NCBI RefSeq assembly: GCF_002285285.1
Contig: NZ_NSJF01000003.1
Location: 344,812 to 408,811, forward strand
Direction: 5' to 3'
DNA length: 64,000 bases
Source of the DNA: Vandammella animalimorsus
Lineage (GTDB): Bacteria; Pseudomonadota; Gammaproteobacteria; Burkholderiales; Burkholderiaceae_C
Shown here one piece after another: positions 8,024 to 16,696 of the stretch. The notes below the pieces were generated by a model. It made no database searches. It was not told the DNA's origin and saw only the letters and a list, made by a program, of their open reading frames with translations. The translations under genes and the position numbers were made by a program. Position 1 is the stretch's first letter; the number at the start of each line of letters is the position of its first letter.

Positions 8024-9823
8024 ATGAGCCTGCGATACACCCCGCCCCTGCGCGACATGCACTTTGTGCTGCACGAAATGTTCGGCGCCATCGACACCCT
8101 GAACGCCTTGCCGCGCTACGCCTCGCTGGACAAAGACACCTTCAACGCCGTGCTTGAAGAGGCCGGCAAATTCGCCGCTGAAGTGGTGCTGCCCACCAAT
8201 GCCCCGGGCGATGCGCAGGGCTGCCAGTTCGACGCCGCCAATCACAGCGTCAAGACGCCCGAAGGCTTTCAAAGCGCCTACCGCCAGTACGTCGAGGCCG
8301 GCTGGCCCTCGCTGGCCTGCGAGCCCGAATACGGCGGCCAGGGCCTGCCCTTCGTGCTCAACCAGTGCGTGTACGAAATGCTCAACAGCGCCAACCAGGC
8401 CTGGACCATGTATCCCGGTCTGTCGCACGGCGCTTATGAGGCGCTGCTGGCGCACGGCAGCGACACGCTCAAGCAGCGCTTTCTGCCACCGCTGACCAGC
8501 GGCCAGTGGACCGGCACCATGTGCCTGACCGAGCCGCACTGCGGCACCGACCTGGGCCTGCTGCGCACCAAGGCCGAGCCCCAGGCCGACGGCAGCTACC
8601 TGCTGACCGGCAACAAAATCTTCATCAGCGCCGGCGAACACGACCTGGCCGAGAACATCGTGCACCTGGTGCTGGCGCGCCTGCCCGATGCGCCGCAGGG
8701 CAGCAAGGGCATCAGCCTGTTCGTGGTTTCCAAGTACCTGGTCGGCGAGGACGGCCAGCTTGGCGAGCGCAACCGCATCTTCTGCACCGGCATCGAGCAC
8801 AAGATGGGCATCCACGGCAACGCCACCGCGCAGCTGCAGCTCGACGGCGCCGTGGGCCACCTGGTGGGCGAGCCGCACAAGGGCCTGGCCGCCATGTTCG
8901 TGATGATGAACGCCGCCCGCCTGGGCGTGGGCAACCAGTCGCTGGGCCTGACCGAAATCGCCTACCAGAACGCCCTGGCCTACGCCAAGGAGCGCCTGCA
9001 AATGCGCAGCCTCAGCGGCCCCAAGGCGCCCGAGCAGCCCGCCGACCCCATCATCGTGCATCCGGACGTGCGCCACCAGCTGCTCACCGCCAAGGCCTAT
9101 GCCGAAGGCGCGCGCATGCTGGGCAGCTACTGCGGCCTGCTGCTCGATCAGGCCCACCACCACCCCGACGAGCAGCAGCGCGCCTCGGCCAATGCCCAAC
9201 TGGCGCTGCTGACCCCGGTCGTCAAGGCCTTCATCACCGACAACGGCATGGCCGCCACCATCGGCTGCCAGCAAGTCTTCGGTGGCCACGGCTATATCCG
9301 CGAGACCGGCATGGAGCAACTGGTGCGCGATGCGCGCATCAACCTGATCTACGAAGGCACCAACGCCGTGCAGGCGCTGGATCTGCTGGGCCGCAAGGTC
9401 ATGGGCGACCAGGGCCGCGCGCTGACCGCGCTGGGCAAGCAAATCGCTGCCTGGGCCGCCGAGCACCGCAGCGAGGCCAAGCTGGCCCAGTTCCTGCTGC
9501 CGCTGCATGAGCTGGGCGAGCGCCTGACCGAGCTGACCCAGGCCATCGGCGCGCGCGCGCAGCGCAACCCGGACGAAATCGGCGCCGTGGCCGTGGACTA
9601 CCTGCGCATCGTCGGCCACATGGCCTTCGGCTGGCTGTGGGCGCGCGCCGCCCAGGTCGCGCTGGCCGCCCAGGCGCGCGGCCAGACCGACCCCATCTAC
9701 GCCGCCAAGCTGGAGACCGCGCGCTTTTACTTCGCACGCCTGATGCCCGAAGTCGAAACCGCACTGCGCCGCGCGCAAAACAATGCGCAAAGCCTGATGC
9801 AGACCACGCACGCCCTGGCCTGA
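8024..9823 (+). CDS. acyl-CoA dehydrogenase (DmdC-like, with C-terminal extension)
   Basis: This FAD-dependent enzyme introduces an alpha-beta double bond into an acyl-CoA. The 599-residue length is that of the larger acyl-CoA dehydrogenase class with an extra C-terminal helical domain, as in DmdC-type enzymes, rather than the 380-residue short-chain class. Middle-domain motifs TGTMCLTEPHCGTDLG and GNKIFISAGEHD contact FAD. The probable catalytic glutamate lies in INLIYEGTNAVQALDLLGRK, and QVFGGHGYIRETGMEQ precedes it. A GGAG site lies before the ATG. It is the first gene of a run with a thioesterase and an enoyl-CoA hydratase, a small beta-oxidation-like module. The natural acyl chain is unknown. 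Confidence 0.9.
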   Translation: MSLRYTPPLRDMHFVLHEMFGAIDTLNALPRYASLDKDTFNAVLEEAGKFAAEVVLPTNAPGDAQGCQFDAANHSVKTPEGFQSAYRQYVEAGWPSLACEPEYGGQGLPFVLNQCVYEMLNSANQAWTMYPGLSHGAYEALLAHGSDTLKQRFLPPLTSGQWTGTMCLTEPHCGTDLGLLRTKAEPQADGSYLLTGNKIFISAGEHDLAENIVHLVLARLPDAPQGSKGISLFVVSKYLVGEDGQLGERNRIFCTGIEHKMGIHGNATAQLQLDGAVGHLVGEPHKGLAAMFVMMNAARLGVGNQSLGLTEIAYQNALAYAKERLQMRSLSGPKAPEQPADPIIVHPDVRHQLLTAKAYAEGARMLGSYCGLLLDQAHHHPDEQQRASANAQLALLTPVVKAFITDNGMAATIGCQQVFGGHGYIRETGMEQLVRDARINLIYEGTNAVQALDLLGRKVMGDQGRALTALGKQIAAWAAEHRSEAKLAQFLLPLHELGERLTELTQAIGARAQRNPDEIGAVAVDYLRIVGHMAFGWLWARAAQVALAAQARGQTDPIYAAKLETARFYFARLMPEVETALRRAQNNAQSLMQTTHALA

Positions 9824-9927
9824 TATTGACCTGATTGGCCTGATGCGCCAGCCCCCGCAGCCAGTGGCCACCATGGCGCTGGCTGCGGCCACCGCGGCAA
9901 GCGCCGCCACCACACAAGGGACATGCC

Positions 9928-10752
9928 ATGCACCCATTCGACCAGGCCATCGCGCTGCAAGCCGGCGCCGATGACAGCTTCACCGGCCACACCAGCGAGG
10001 CCTACCGCAACATGATCGGCCCCTTCGGCGGCATCACCGCCGCGGTGCTGCTCAACGCCGCGCTGCAGCACCCCCAATGCCTGGGCCAGCCCACGGCCAT
10101 GACCATCAACTTCGCTGGCCCCGTGCCCGACGGCCCATTCCGCATTCAGGCCCGGCCCGTGCGCACCAACCGCTCCACCCAACACTGGCAGATCGAGCAA
10201 TGGGTCGATGACGCCGAATCGGGCCAGCCCATCATTGCCACTACGGCCAGCCTGGTCACCGCCGTGCGCCGCCCCACCTGGTCGGCCAGCGATGTGCCCG
10301 CCCCCGTGCAAGGCGGCCCCGATCCGGCGCAAGAGCCCATCGTCGTCACCAGCTTCACCCCCTGGCTGCGTCAGTACGCCCTGGTGCCGCTGCAAGGCCC
10401 CATCCCCAGCGAATGGGACGGCAGCGAAAACAACGACAGCCTGACCAGCTTCTGGGTACGCAAAAGCACGCCGCGCGCGCTGGATTTCTGCGCCCTGGCG
10501 GCCGTCTGCGACGTGTTCTACCCACGCATCTGGCGCCGCCGCGCCAAGCAAGTGCCCGCCGGCACCGTCTCCATGACCGTGTACTTCCACGCCGACGCCC
10601 AGACTTTGGCGCAAAGCGGCGATGATTACGTGCTGGCCCAGGCCACCGGCCAGGAGTTTCGCAACAATTTTGCCGACCAGAGCGGCCACATCTGGAACAG
10701 TGCCGGCCAGCTGCTGGCCAGCACCCACCAAATTGCCTACTACAAGGAGTAA
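9928..10752 (+). CDS. acyl-CoA thioesterase family protein (double hotdog)
   Basis: The 274-residue protein has the layout of a double-hotdog acyl-CoA thioesterase, which hydrolyses acyl-CoA to free acid and CoA. The N-terminal half contains MIGPFGGITAAVLLNAAL, typical of the first hotdog helix. The second half has DFCALAAVCDVFYPRIW with the conserved aspartate, followed by VSMTVYFHAD and a closing strand FADQSGHIWNSAGQLLASTHQIAYYKE-type segment that ends the fold. It starts 105 bp after the acyl-CoA dehydrogenase and ends four bases before the enoyl-CoA hydratase start, indicating one transcript. A housekeeping role in releasing dead-end acyl-CoAs is plausible but is inference. Confidence 0.82.
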   Translation: MHPFDQAIALQAGADDSFTGHTSEAYRNMIGPFGGITAAVLLNAALQHPQCLGQPTAMTINFAGPVPDGPFRIQARPVRTNRSTQHWQIEQWVDDAESGQPIIATTASLVTAVRRPTWSASDVPAPVQGGPDPAQEPIVVTSFTPWLRQYALVPLQGPIPSEWDGSENNDSLTSFWVRKSTPRALDFCALAAVCDVFYPRIWRRRAKQVPAGTVSMTVYFHADAQTLAQSGDDYVLAQATGQEFRNNFADQSGHIWNSAGQLLASTHQIAYYKE

Positions 10753-10756
10753 GCCC

Positions 10757-11536
10757 ATGTCCGAAGCCATCCTGCGCCACAACGAAAACGGCGTACTGAC
10801 CCTTACGCTGTCGCGTCTGGAGAAGAAAAACGCCTTCACCCAGGCCATGTACGCCGAGTTGGCCGAGGCGCTGCAAACTGCCGCGCAGGACGATGCCGTG
10901 CGCGTGGCGGTCATCCAAGGGCACGAGAGCGTCTTCAGCGCCGGCAACGACATTGAGGACTTCCAGCGCGCAGCCATGCAGCCAGCCTGCGACGACACCG
11001 AACGCCCCGTCTTCCGCTTCCTGCGCACACTGGCCACCTTCCCCAAACCGCTGCTGGCGGCCGTCTGCGGCCCGGCCGTAGGCATCGGCACCACCTTGCT
11101 GCTGCACTGCGACCTGGTCTACGCCGGCGACAACGCCGCCTTCTCCATGCCCTTCGTCAACCTTGGCATTTGCCCCGAGGCTGGCTCCTCACTGCTGCTG
11201 CCACGCCTGATGGGCCACCAGCGCGCCAGTGAAGCCCTGCTGCTGGGCGAGCCCTTCTTCGCCGAGGCCGCGCTCGAAGTGGGCCTGGTCAACCGCATCG
11301 TGCCCCCGGGCGAGGCCAACGCCTGCGTGCAGGCCCAGGCCGCCAAGCTCGCCGCCAAACCCTCGCGCTCGCTGCGCGAAACCAAGCGCCTGCTCAAGGC
11401 CGCCCAGCAAGAAGAGGTGCTGGCGCGCATCAACGAAGAAGCGCGCATCTTCGGCCAGCTCCTGCAAGCCCCCGCCGCCCGCGAAGCCTTCGCCGCCTTC
11501 CTGGAAAAGCGCAAGCCGGATTTCTCCAAGCTCTGA
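10757..11536 (+). CDS. enoyl-CoA hydratase/isomerase family protein
   Basis: This 259-residue crotonase-fold enzyme has the first oxyanion-hole loop at SVFSAGNDIEDF (about residue 60) and the second at GPAVGIGTTLLLHCDLVYAG. A glutamate in LGICPEAGSSLLLPRLMG sits where the catalytic acid of hydratases and isomerases lies. The pattern SAGNDIEDF is more typical of the PaaG/Eci-like branch than of the FadB branch, so isomerase activity is also possible. The ATG at 10757 follows AAGGAG in the last codons of the thioesterase gene; the longer frame upstream overlaps that gene. It ends the operon, with a strong terminator 22 bp past the stop. Confidence 0.88.
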   Translation: MSEAILRHNENGVLTLTLSRLEKKNAFTQAMYAELAEALQTAAQDDAVRVAVIQGHESVFSAGNDIEDFQRAAMQPACDDTERPVFRFLRTLATFPKPLLAAVCGPAVGIGTTLLLHCDLVYAGDNAAFSMPFVNLGICPEAGSSLLLPRLMGHQRASEALLLGEPFFAEAALEVGLVNRIVPPGEANACVQAQAAKLAAKPSRSLRETKRLLKAAQQEEVLARINEEARIFGQLLQAPAAREAFAAFLEKRKPDFSKL

Positions 11537-11557
11537 AGCACCCAGTGGCATTTCATC

Positions 11558-11598
11558 AAGGCCCGCAGGCGCATGTGCCCTGCGGGCCTTTGTGTTGT
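11558..11598 (+). terminator. terminator of the acyl-CoA operon
   Basis: AAGGCCCGCAGG (11558-11569) pairs perfectly with CCTGCGGGCCTT (11579-11590), with a nine-base loop and a T-rich tail TGTGTTGT on the plus strand. It lies between convergent genes and could serve mnmE on the other strand as well. Confidence 0.82.
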
Positions 11599-11674
11599 CA
11601 ACATGCCGTGTGGCCAACGGCATTTCGCGGCAGCATCGGGCAGGGCCACGCAGGCCTGCCCCCATGCTGAGGCA

Positions 11675-13135
11675 TCACTTGCCGATGCAAAAGCGCGAGA
11701 AGATCACGCCCAGCAGGTCGTCGGCGCCGAATTCGCCGGTGATGCGGTTCAGCGCCAGCTGGGCCAGGCGCAGCTCTTCGGCCAACAGGTCCAGCGCCGG
11801 GGCGGGGCTGTCGATCTGGGCCTGGGCCTGGTCGAGGTGCTCACCGACTTCGGCCAGCGCCTGCACGTGGCGGGCGCGGGCCATGAAGACGTCTTCGGCC
11901 ACGGTTTCATGGCCGGCCAGCTGCAGCAGGCGCTGGCGCAGTGCGTCCAGGCCTTGGCCGGTCTTGGCCGAGAGCACCAGCGCATCGGGCTGGGCGGCGC
12001 GAAAGCCGCTGGCGGCGTCGCATTTGTTCCAGACGTGGACGATGGGCACGGCGGCCATGCCATCGGGCGCGGGTTCGGGGGTGTCGCTTGCCGAGTCGGC
12101 GCTGCGCAGCCTGGCGTGCAGTTGCGCGAGGATGGCCGCGTCGCGCTGCTGGCTGGCCGGATCGTCGGCCTGCAGCGCATCGTGCAGGAACAGCACGACC
12201 TGGGCCTGCTCCAGAGCCTGCCAGGCGCGTTGCACGCCGATTTGCTCAACCACGTCGTCGGTCTGGCGCAGACCGGCGGTGTCGATGATGTGCAGGGGCA
12301 CGCCGTCGATCTGGATGGTTTGCTCGACCTTGTCGCGCGTGGTGCCGGCAATGGGGGTGACGATGGCCAGCTCGGCGCCGGCCAGGGCGTTGAGCAGCGA
12401 GCTTTTGCCGGCATTGGGCTGGCCGGCGATGACCACGTGCAGGCCGTCGCGCAGCAGCGCGCCCTGGCGCGCGCGCTGGCCGATGGCGCGCAGCTGCGCC
12501 TGCAGCCCGGCGAGCTGGCCGCGCGCGTCGGCGGCTTCGAGGAAGTCCACGTCTTCTTCGGGGAAGTCCAGCGTGGCCTCGACCAGCATGCGCAGGTGGA
12601 TCAGACGCTCGCGCAACTCGTCAATGGCCTGCGAGAAGGCACCACTGAGCGAGCGACTGGCGCTGCGTGCGGCGCTTTCGGTGCTGGCGTCGATGAGGTC
12701 GGCCACGGCCTCGGCCTGGGCCAGGTCCATCTTGTCGTTGAGGAAGGCGCGGCGCGTGAATTCGCCCGGCTCGGCCAGGCGCAGCTGCGCCAGCCAGGGG
12801 CGGCCGGTGGCCGGGTTGGGTTCGGCGGCGCTTTGCAGGCAGCGCGCCAACAGCAGTTGCAGCACGATGGGGCCGCCGTGGGCCTGCAGCTCCAGCACGT
12901 CCTCGCCGGTGTAGGAGTGCGGCGCGGGGAAGAACAGCGCCAGGCCGTGGTCGATGGCCTGGCCATCCTCGGCGGGAAAGGGTAGGTAGTGGGCGTGGCG
13001 CGGCTGCAGCTGCCGGCCCAGCCAGTGCTCGGCCCAGGGGCGCAGGCCGCGGCCGGAGAGGCGCACGATGCCCACGGCGCCGCGCCCGGCGGCGGTGGCG
13101 ATGGCGGCAATGGGCTGGGTGTCGCTGGCTTGCAT
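11675..13135 (-). CDS. mnmE: tRNA uridine-5-carboxymethylaminomethyl modification GTPase MnmE
   Basis: MnmE works with MnmG to modify U34 of certain tRNAs, using formyl-tetrahydrofolate and GTP hydrolysis. The 486-residue protein has the N-terminal tetrahydrofolate-binding domain ([14 protein letters not shown]; the HGG motif in [11 protein letters not shown]), a helical domain, and an inserted G domain with P-loop [24 protein letters not shown] and NKCD. It ends with the diagnostic CIGK, whose cysteine and lysine close the active site. It normally follows yidC on the same strand. Here it lies on the minus strand 24 bp downstream of dnaA, in the same direction, while yidC is followed by cas3. 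This points to a rearrangement of the origin block. Confidence 0.96.
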   Translation of the reverse strand: MQASDTQPIAAIATAAGRGAVGIVRLSGRGLRPWAEHWLGRQLQPRHAHYLPFPAEDGQAIDHGLALFFPAPHSYTGEDVLELQAHGGPIVLQLLLARCLQSAAEPNPATGRPWLAQLRLAEPGEFTRRAFLNDKMDLAQAEAVADLIDASTESAARSASRSLSGAFSQAIDELRERLIHLRMLVEATLDFPEEDVDFLEAADARGQLAGLQAQLRAIGQRARQGALLRDGLHVVIAGQPNAGKSSLLNALAGAELAIVTPIAGTTRDKVEQTIQIDGVPLHIIDTAGLRQTDDVVEQIGVQRAWQALEQAQVVLFLHDALQADDPASQQRDAAILAQLHARLRSADSASDTPEPAPDGMAAVPIVHVWNKCDAASGFRAAQPDALVLSAKTGQGLDALRQRLLQLAGHETVAEDVFMARARHVQALAEVGEHLDQAQAQIDSPAPALDLLAEELRLAQLALNRITGEFGADDLLGVIFSRFCIGK

Positions 13136-13159
13136 GGCGGAGGGCGCGCTGCTTGGCGC

Positions 13160-14815
13160 TCAGCGCTTGAGGGTTTGCTCCAGCACGTGCAGCTGCTGGT
13201 TGAGTTCGGTTTGCTGCTGTCGCTCCAGGCGCACTTTGTTGACGGCGTGCAGCACGGTGGTGTGGTCACGGCCGAACATCTCGCCGATTTCCGGCAGGCT
13301 TTTCTGCGTCAGCTCCTTGGCCAGGTACATGGCGATCTGGCGCGGCTTGGCGATGCTGGCCGGGCGCTTCTTGCTGAGCATGTCGGTGACCTTGATCTTG
13401 TAGAAATCGGCCACGGTTTTCTGGATGTTCTCGACGCTGATCTGCCGGTTCTGGATCGAGAGCAGATCGCGCAGCGCCTCGCGTACCACGGCGATGGAAA
13501 TTTCCTTGCCGCTGAAGCGCGCGTAGGCCAGCACCTTGTGCAGCGCGCCTTCGAGCTCGCGCACGTTGGAGCGCACGCTCTTGGCGATGAAGAAGGCCAC
13601 GTCCTCGGACAGGGCAATGCCCTCGGCGCGGGCCTTGTTGATGAGGATGGCCACGCGCATTTCCAGCTCGGGCGGCTCGATGGCCACGGTCAGGCCCTGG
13701 TCAAAGCGCGAGACCAGACGCTCGTGGATGTCCATCAGGCCCTTGGGGTAGGTGTCGCTGGTCATGACGATGTGCGACTTTTTCGACAGCAAAGCCTCGA
13801 AGGCGTTGAAGAACTCCTCCTGGGTGCGCTCCTTGCCGGCGATGAACTGCACATCGTCGATCAACAGCAAGTCGAGCGAGTGGTAGCGCTGCTTGAGGGC
13901 GTCGAAGGTCTTGCGCTGATACGAACGCACCACGTCGGTGACGAACTGCTCGGCGTGGATGTAGAGCACCTTGGCATCGGGCCGCGCAGCCAGCATCTGG
14001 TTGCCCACGGCATGGATCAGGTGGGTCTTGCCCAGGCCCACGCCGCCGTAGATGAACAGCGGGTTGTACATCTGCCCGGGCGCATGGGCCACATGCAGCG
14101 CTGCCGCGCGCGCCATGCGGTTGGCCGAGCCTTCGATCAGGTTGTCGAACGTCAATTGCGGCTTGAGGTGCGCCGCGCGCGCGCCACCCACACCGCCTGG
14201 TGCATCCGCCACTGGGGCAGCCGCCTCCTCGTCGAATGCGGGCTGCGCCTCATCAGCCTGCGGCAGCAACTGCGCCTCCATGGCGGGCAGCTCCAGCTCT
14301 GGCTGGGCCTGGGGCATGGCCTGCTGCAGCGGCGTGGCCTGCACAGGCTGGTCTGGCCGCTGCTGACTGGCCTGGGCCTGCACATGCTGGGCCAAGCCGG
14401 CAATGCCTGCCACCGCAGGCGCACTGCGAGCGCGGTGCGGCAAAGCCGTGCCCGCGCTGGCCGCGCCACCATGCCCAGCCCGCGCCGCCAGGCCAATCTG
14501 AATGTTCAGCGGCGCGCCGCTGACCTCCTGGGCGACTGCACCAATGGTGCCCAGATAGTTCTTGCGGATGTGCTCCAGCGCCACACGGTTGGAGACTTGC
14601 AGGCGCATGCGCGCCTGTTCGGGCTGGTAGTTGGCCTGCAAACCCTTGATCCAACTGGAGAACTGCTGCGGCGGAATCTCCAGCGCCAGACGCTCCAGAC
14701 AGCGCTGCCAAAAATCGGCCTGGGCTGGCTGCGTGGGGCCATCCTCCTCTTGAGGGCCTAGCTGCGTACTGGGCGGCACCTGGAACTGAGAGATTTTTTT
14801 CATTGCTTGCACCAT
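13160..14815 (-). CDS. dnaA: chromosomal replication initiator DnaA
   Basis: DnaA binds DnaA boxes at oriC and opens the duplex. The 551-residue protein is longer than the roughly 470 residues of E. coli because domain II (about residues 95-215) is a low-complexity Ala/Gln/Pro-rich linker. The AAA+ domain shows Walker [15 protein letters not shown], Walker [10 protein letters not shown] and the arginine-finger region [10 protein letters not shown]. Domain IV has the box-recognition signature [14 protein letters not shown]. The start at 14815 (MVQAMKK) is preferred because GAGG stands nine bases before it; MKKISQF at 14803 is the alternative. dnaN does not follow: mnmE does. Upstream is the candidate origin region and divergent rpmH. 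Confidence 0.95.
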   Translation of the reverse strand: MVQAMKKISQFQVPPSTQLGPQEEDGPTQPAQADFWQRCLERLALEIPPQQFSSWIKGLQANYQPEQARMRLQVSNRVALEHIRKNYLGTIGAVAQEVSGAPLNIQIGLAARAGHGGAASAGTALPHRARSAPAVAGIAGLAQHVQAQASQQRPDQPVQATPLQQAMPQAQPELELPAMEAQLLPQADEAQPAFDEEAAAPVADAPGGVGGARAAHLKPQLTFDNLIEGSANRMARAAALHVAHAPGQMYNPLFIYGGVGLGKTHLIHAVGNQMLAARPDAKVLYIHAEQFVTDVVRSYQRKTFDALKQRYHSLDLLLIDDVQFIAGKERTQEEFFNAFEALLSKKSHIVMTSDTYPKGLMDIHERLVSRFDQGLTVAIEPPELEMRVAILINKARAEGIALSEDVAFFIAKSVRSNVRELEGALHKVLAYARFSGKEISIAVVREALRDLLSIQNRQISVENIQKTVADFYKIKVTDMLSKKRPASIAKPRQIAMYLAKELTQKSLPEIGEMFGRDHTTVLHAVNKVRLERQQQTELNQQLHVLEQTLKR

Positions 14816-15119
14816 GCCCGTCTGCCTCACCTGCCCGATTGACCCCATTTGCCCAGTGATGCCCGCGCCGTCACCGCACTTCCCGGCAGTCCTAGAAAGG
14901 GTCTGCACGAATCCAGTGCGCTGCGGCCCAGGATGCGATGCACGGCGCAAAACCGCATCGATACCAAGCGGTATCGCAAGGGTCCGCGAGCGAAGCAGAC
15001 CACCCGAATCAGCAGAGGCACACAGCGCTGCGATTCGCGCAGACCTTCCCTGGGCCATCGGCGCATCATCCGAGCGAAAAGGGCCAGATTATAAGCAGCG
15101 CGCCCCTGCCGAGAGACAG

Positions 15120-15128
15120 TTATCCACA
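15120..15128 (+). promoter_or_regulatory. consensus DnaA box
   Basis: TTATCCACA, identical to the proteobacterial DnaA box, lies about 300 bp upstream of dnaA and 59 bp before the 8-bp repeats. Confidence 0.75.
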
Positions 15129-15186
15129 GGCCCAGAGCATCCCTCGGCCTGAGAGCCCGCCCTCGCCTTCCCCCCTTCCCCCCCAT

Positions 15187-15247
15187 TTCCACACTTCCAC
15201 ACTTCCACACTTCCACACTTCCACACTTCCACACTTCCACACTTCCA
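15187..15247. repeat. 8-bp tandem repeat TTCCACAC, 7.6 copies
   Basis: Seven exact head-to-tail copies of TTCCACAC (15187-15242) are followed by a partial TTCCA. Each unit includes TCCACA, the invariant 3' part of a DnaA box, with an 8-bp period. This could be a run of weak DnaA sites or a simple sequence repeat that varies in length between isolates. Confidence 0.9.
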
Positions 15248-15272
15248 TGGCCCAGGCTTTCCAACGACCAGT

Positions 15273-15302
15273 TTGGAACAAAAAGCAAAGCCATGAGATA
15301 AT
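15273..15302 (+). promoter_or_regulatory. sigma-70 promoter for rpmH operon
   Basis: TTGGAA (15273-15278) and GATAAT (15297-15302) are separated by 18 bp, a good sigma-70 match. They lie about 180 bp upstream of rpmH, giving a long leader of the kind usual for rpmH. Confidence 0.6.
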
Positions 15303-15481
15303 CTGCGGTTTGCTTTGATCTGGCAGCAGGCGCTGACTGCGCACCGAGTGCCGATCGTGCGCGGTCTGCGCCCTGCCTTTTGCCCTGGCTGGAGGCATAC
15401 ACGGCTTGGCCCTGCGCCTGCCCGGCAGGCATTGCTGCACGGCCTTTTGGTCATCGATTTCCTCCTCAATAGGTGAGTCTC

Positions 15482-15619
15482 ATGAAACGTACATACCAAC
15501 CTTCCAAAATCCGTCGCGCCCGCACCCATGGCTTTCTGGTGCGCATGAAAACCCGCGGCGGCCGCGCCGTGATCAACGCACGCCGCGCCAAAGGCCGCAA
15601 GCGCCTGGGCCTGTCCTGA
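15482..15619 (+). CDS. rpmH: 50S ribosomal protein L34
   Basis: This is a 45-residue, very basic protein of the large ribosomal subunit. It begins [18 protein letters not shown] and ends GRKRLGLS, essentially the invariant L34 sequence ([18 protein letters not shown] core). The gene is short but unmistakable, and is the first of the rpmH-rnpA-yidD-yidC order. GGTGAG stands a few bases before the ATG. It is transcribed divergently from dnaA from the promoter at 15273-15302. Confidence 0.98.
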   Translation: MKRTYQPSKIRRARTHGFLVRMKTRGGRAVINARRAKGRKRLGLS

Positions 15620-15833
15620 GCCTCCGCGCTGGCTAGCAGCACAGTCCATGCCAGAGGCCTCTGCCGCTGCTGGGGCCTTATGCAGTCCAGCGGCGGCGCT
15701 GGCGCACAGGCTGCGCGAAAAACAAAGGTTTGGGGCTCTGGATCGCCAGCCTCAATGCGCCTGTGCCTCGACCGCCTGGGCGCATCGCTTGGAAGGCCGC
15801 TGCATAGCGGCCCTTTGATCGTGGCTGCTGCGC

Positions 15834-16421
15834 ATGCGTATCCGACATCTGAAAACCCGCCAACAGTTTCAGGCCATGCTGGCGCAAGCGCCCATTGCCC
15901 GAACGACGCATTTTTGTCTGCACCGTCTGCCTGTGGCTGCCCTGCCCGGCCCATTGGACGGCGCTGCGTCATTGGCGGGCGGAATCATGTCTGCTCATGT
16001 CGGCGCTTGGGTAGGGGCGCTGGTGCCCAAACGCTGGGCCAAACGAGCAGTGACGCGCAATTTGATCCGCCGCCAGGTGTATGCCGTGGCGCTGGAGCAT
16101 CTGCGCGCTGCCTCTGACAGCGCCGTCGAAGGAGTTGGCATGGCTGCATCGCCTGCTCAGGTAGGCTTTGCCTGGCTGGTTCGACTTCGGGCCGGCTTTC
16201 ATGCTCCAGCCAGCTCTGGACGCGGCAAAGCCAAGAAGACTGCGCCCAAGCAGCCTGCCATGGGCCAGCAGGCCCATGCGAGTGCGCCCGTGTTGCGCAG
16301 CGCCGCTTCTCCCCAATTGCGCCAGCAAGTGCGTGAGCAGTTGCAGTTGCTGTTTGCTCGCGCCGCAGCGCATGGTGTTGCCTCGGGCTCCACAGGGCTT
16401 GAGGCGAAGGCCCAACCATGA
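15834..16421 (+). CDS. rnpA: ribonuclease P protein component, with extended insert
   Basis: RnpA is the protein partner of the RNase P ribozyme that trims tRNA 5' ends. The family signature KRWAKRAVTRNLIRRQVYAV (about residues 66-85) is clear, with the expected start RIRHLKTRQQFQAML and the end QLRQQVREQLQLLFARAA. At 195 residues it is far longer than the usual 110-150. The extra length is an Ala/Ser/Gly/Lys-rich stretch (about residues 121-160, SSGRGKAKKTAPKQPAMGQQ region) between the last core strand and the C-terminal helix. The gene starts 214 bp after rpmH and overlaps yidD by four bases (ATGA), so translation is probably coupled. Confidence 0.92.
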   Translation: MRIRHLKTRQQFQAMLAQAPIARTTHFCLHRLPVAALPGPLDGAASLAGGIMSAHVGAWVGALVPKRWAKRAVTRNLIRRQVYAVALEHLRAASDSAVEGVGMAASPAQVGFAWLVRLRAGFHAPASSGRGKAKKTAPKQPAMGQQAHASAPVLRSAASPQLRQQVREQLQLLFARAAAHGVASGSTGLEAKAQP

Positions 16422-16696
16422 TCCGCGCTGCACTGGTCGGGCTGATCAAGCTGTACCGCCTGCTGCTCAGCCCATGGCTGGGCAGCGCTTGCCGTTTCGA
16501 GCCCACCTGTTCGCTATACGCAATCACCGCCTTGCAGCGCCATGGCGCTGCGCGCGGCAGTTGGCTGACTGCCTGCCGCCTGGCGCGTTGTCACCCCTGG
16601 TGCGCAGGCGGCCATGACCCGGTGCCTGAAGCCCCGGCACAAGGGTTGTTCAGCCGCCTGATTTCTTCCTCCTCTTCGTCCAAGAAGTCCCCATGA
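16418..16696 (+). CDS. yidD: membrane protein insertion efficiency factor YidD
   Basis: This 92-residue protein of the Hemolytic/YidD family assists YidC-dependent membrane insertion. The core LIKLYRLLLSPWLGSACRF is followed by the conserved cysteine motif PTCSLYAITAL and HPWCAGGHDPVP, all invariant in the family. An amphipathic N-terminal helix probably lies on the inner membrane. The C terminus is a serine/lysine run (SSSSSSKKSP). It overlaps rnpA upstream and yidC downstream by four bases each, so rnpA-yidD-yidC are translationally coupled. Confidence 0.96.
   Translation: MIRAALVGLIKLYRLLLSPWLGSACRFEPTCSLYAITALQRHGAARGSWLTACRLARCHPWCAGGHDPVPEAPAQGLFSRLISSSSSSKKSP

Larger units (their letters stand above)
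14816..15481. other. dnaA-rpmH intergenic region, candidate oriC
   Basis: This 666-bp gap lies between divergent dnaA and rpmH, the usual site of oriC in this order. It contains one perfect DnaA box, an 8-bp direct-repeat array whose units share the TCCACA end of the DnaA box, and a sigma-70 promoter for rpmH. I found only the one consensus box, fewer than expected of a full origin. A far richer DnaA-box cluster lies at 48.5 kb. Apparent open frames here are repeat-derived (for example KCGSVEVW units) and are not genes. Confidence 0.6.

Noticed and set aside
7652..9937. 761-codon open frame opposite the acyl-CoA dehydrogenase
   Set aside because: High-GC antisense shadow; low-complexity composition and no motifs, while the plus strand holds a clear enzyme.
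11573..14761. Long plus-strand frames opposite mnmE and dnaA
   Set aside because: Antisense shadows rich in Gly/Ala/His; the minus-strand genes carry complete motifs.
14816..15481. Frames of 60-200 codons in the dnaA-rpmH gap
   Set aside because: Driven by the 8-bp repeat and surrounding GC-rich sequence; no start context or family features.
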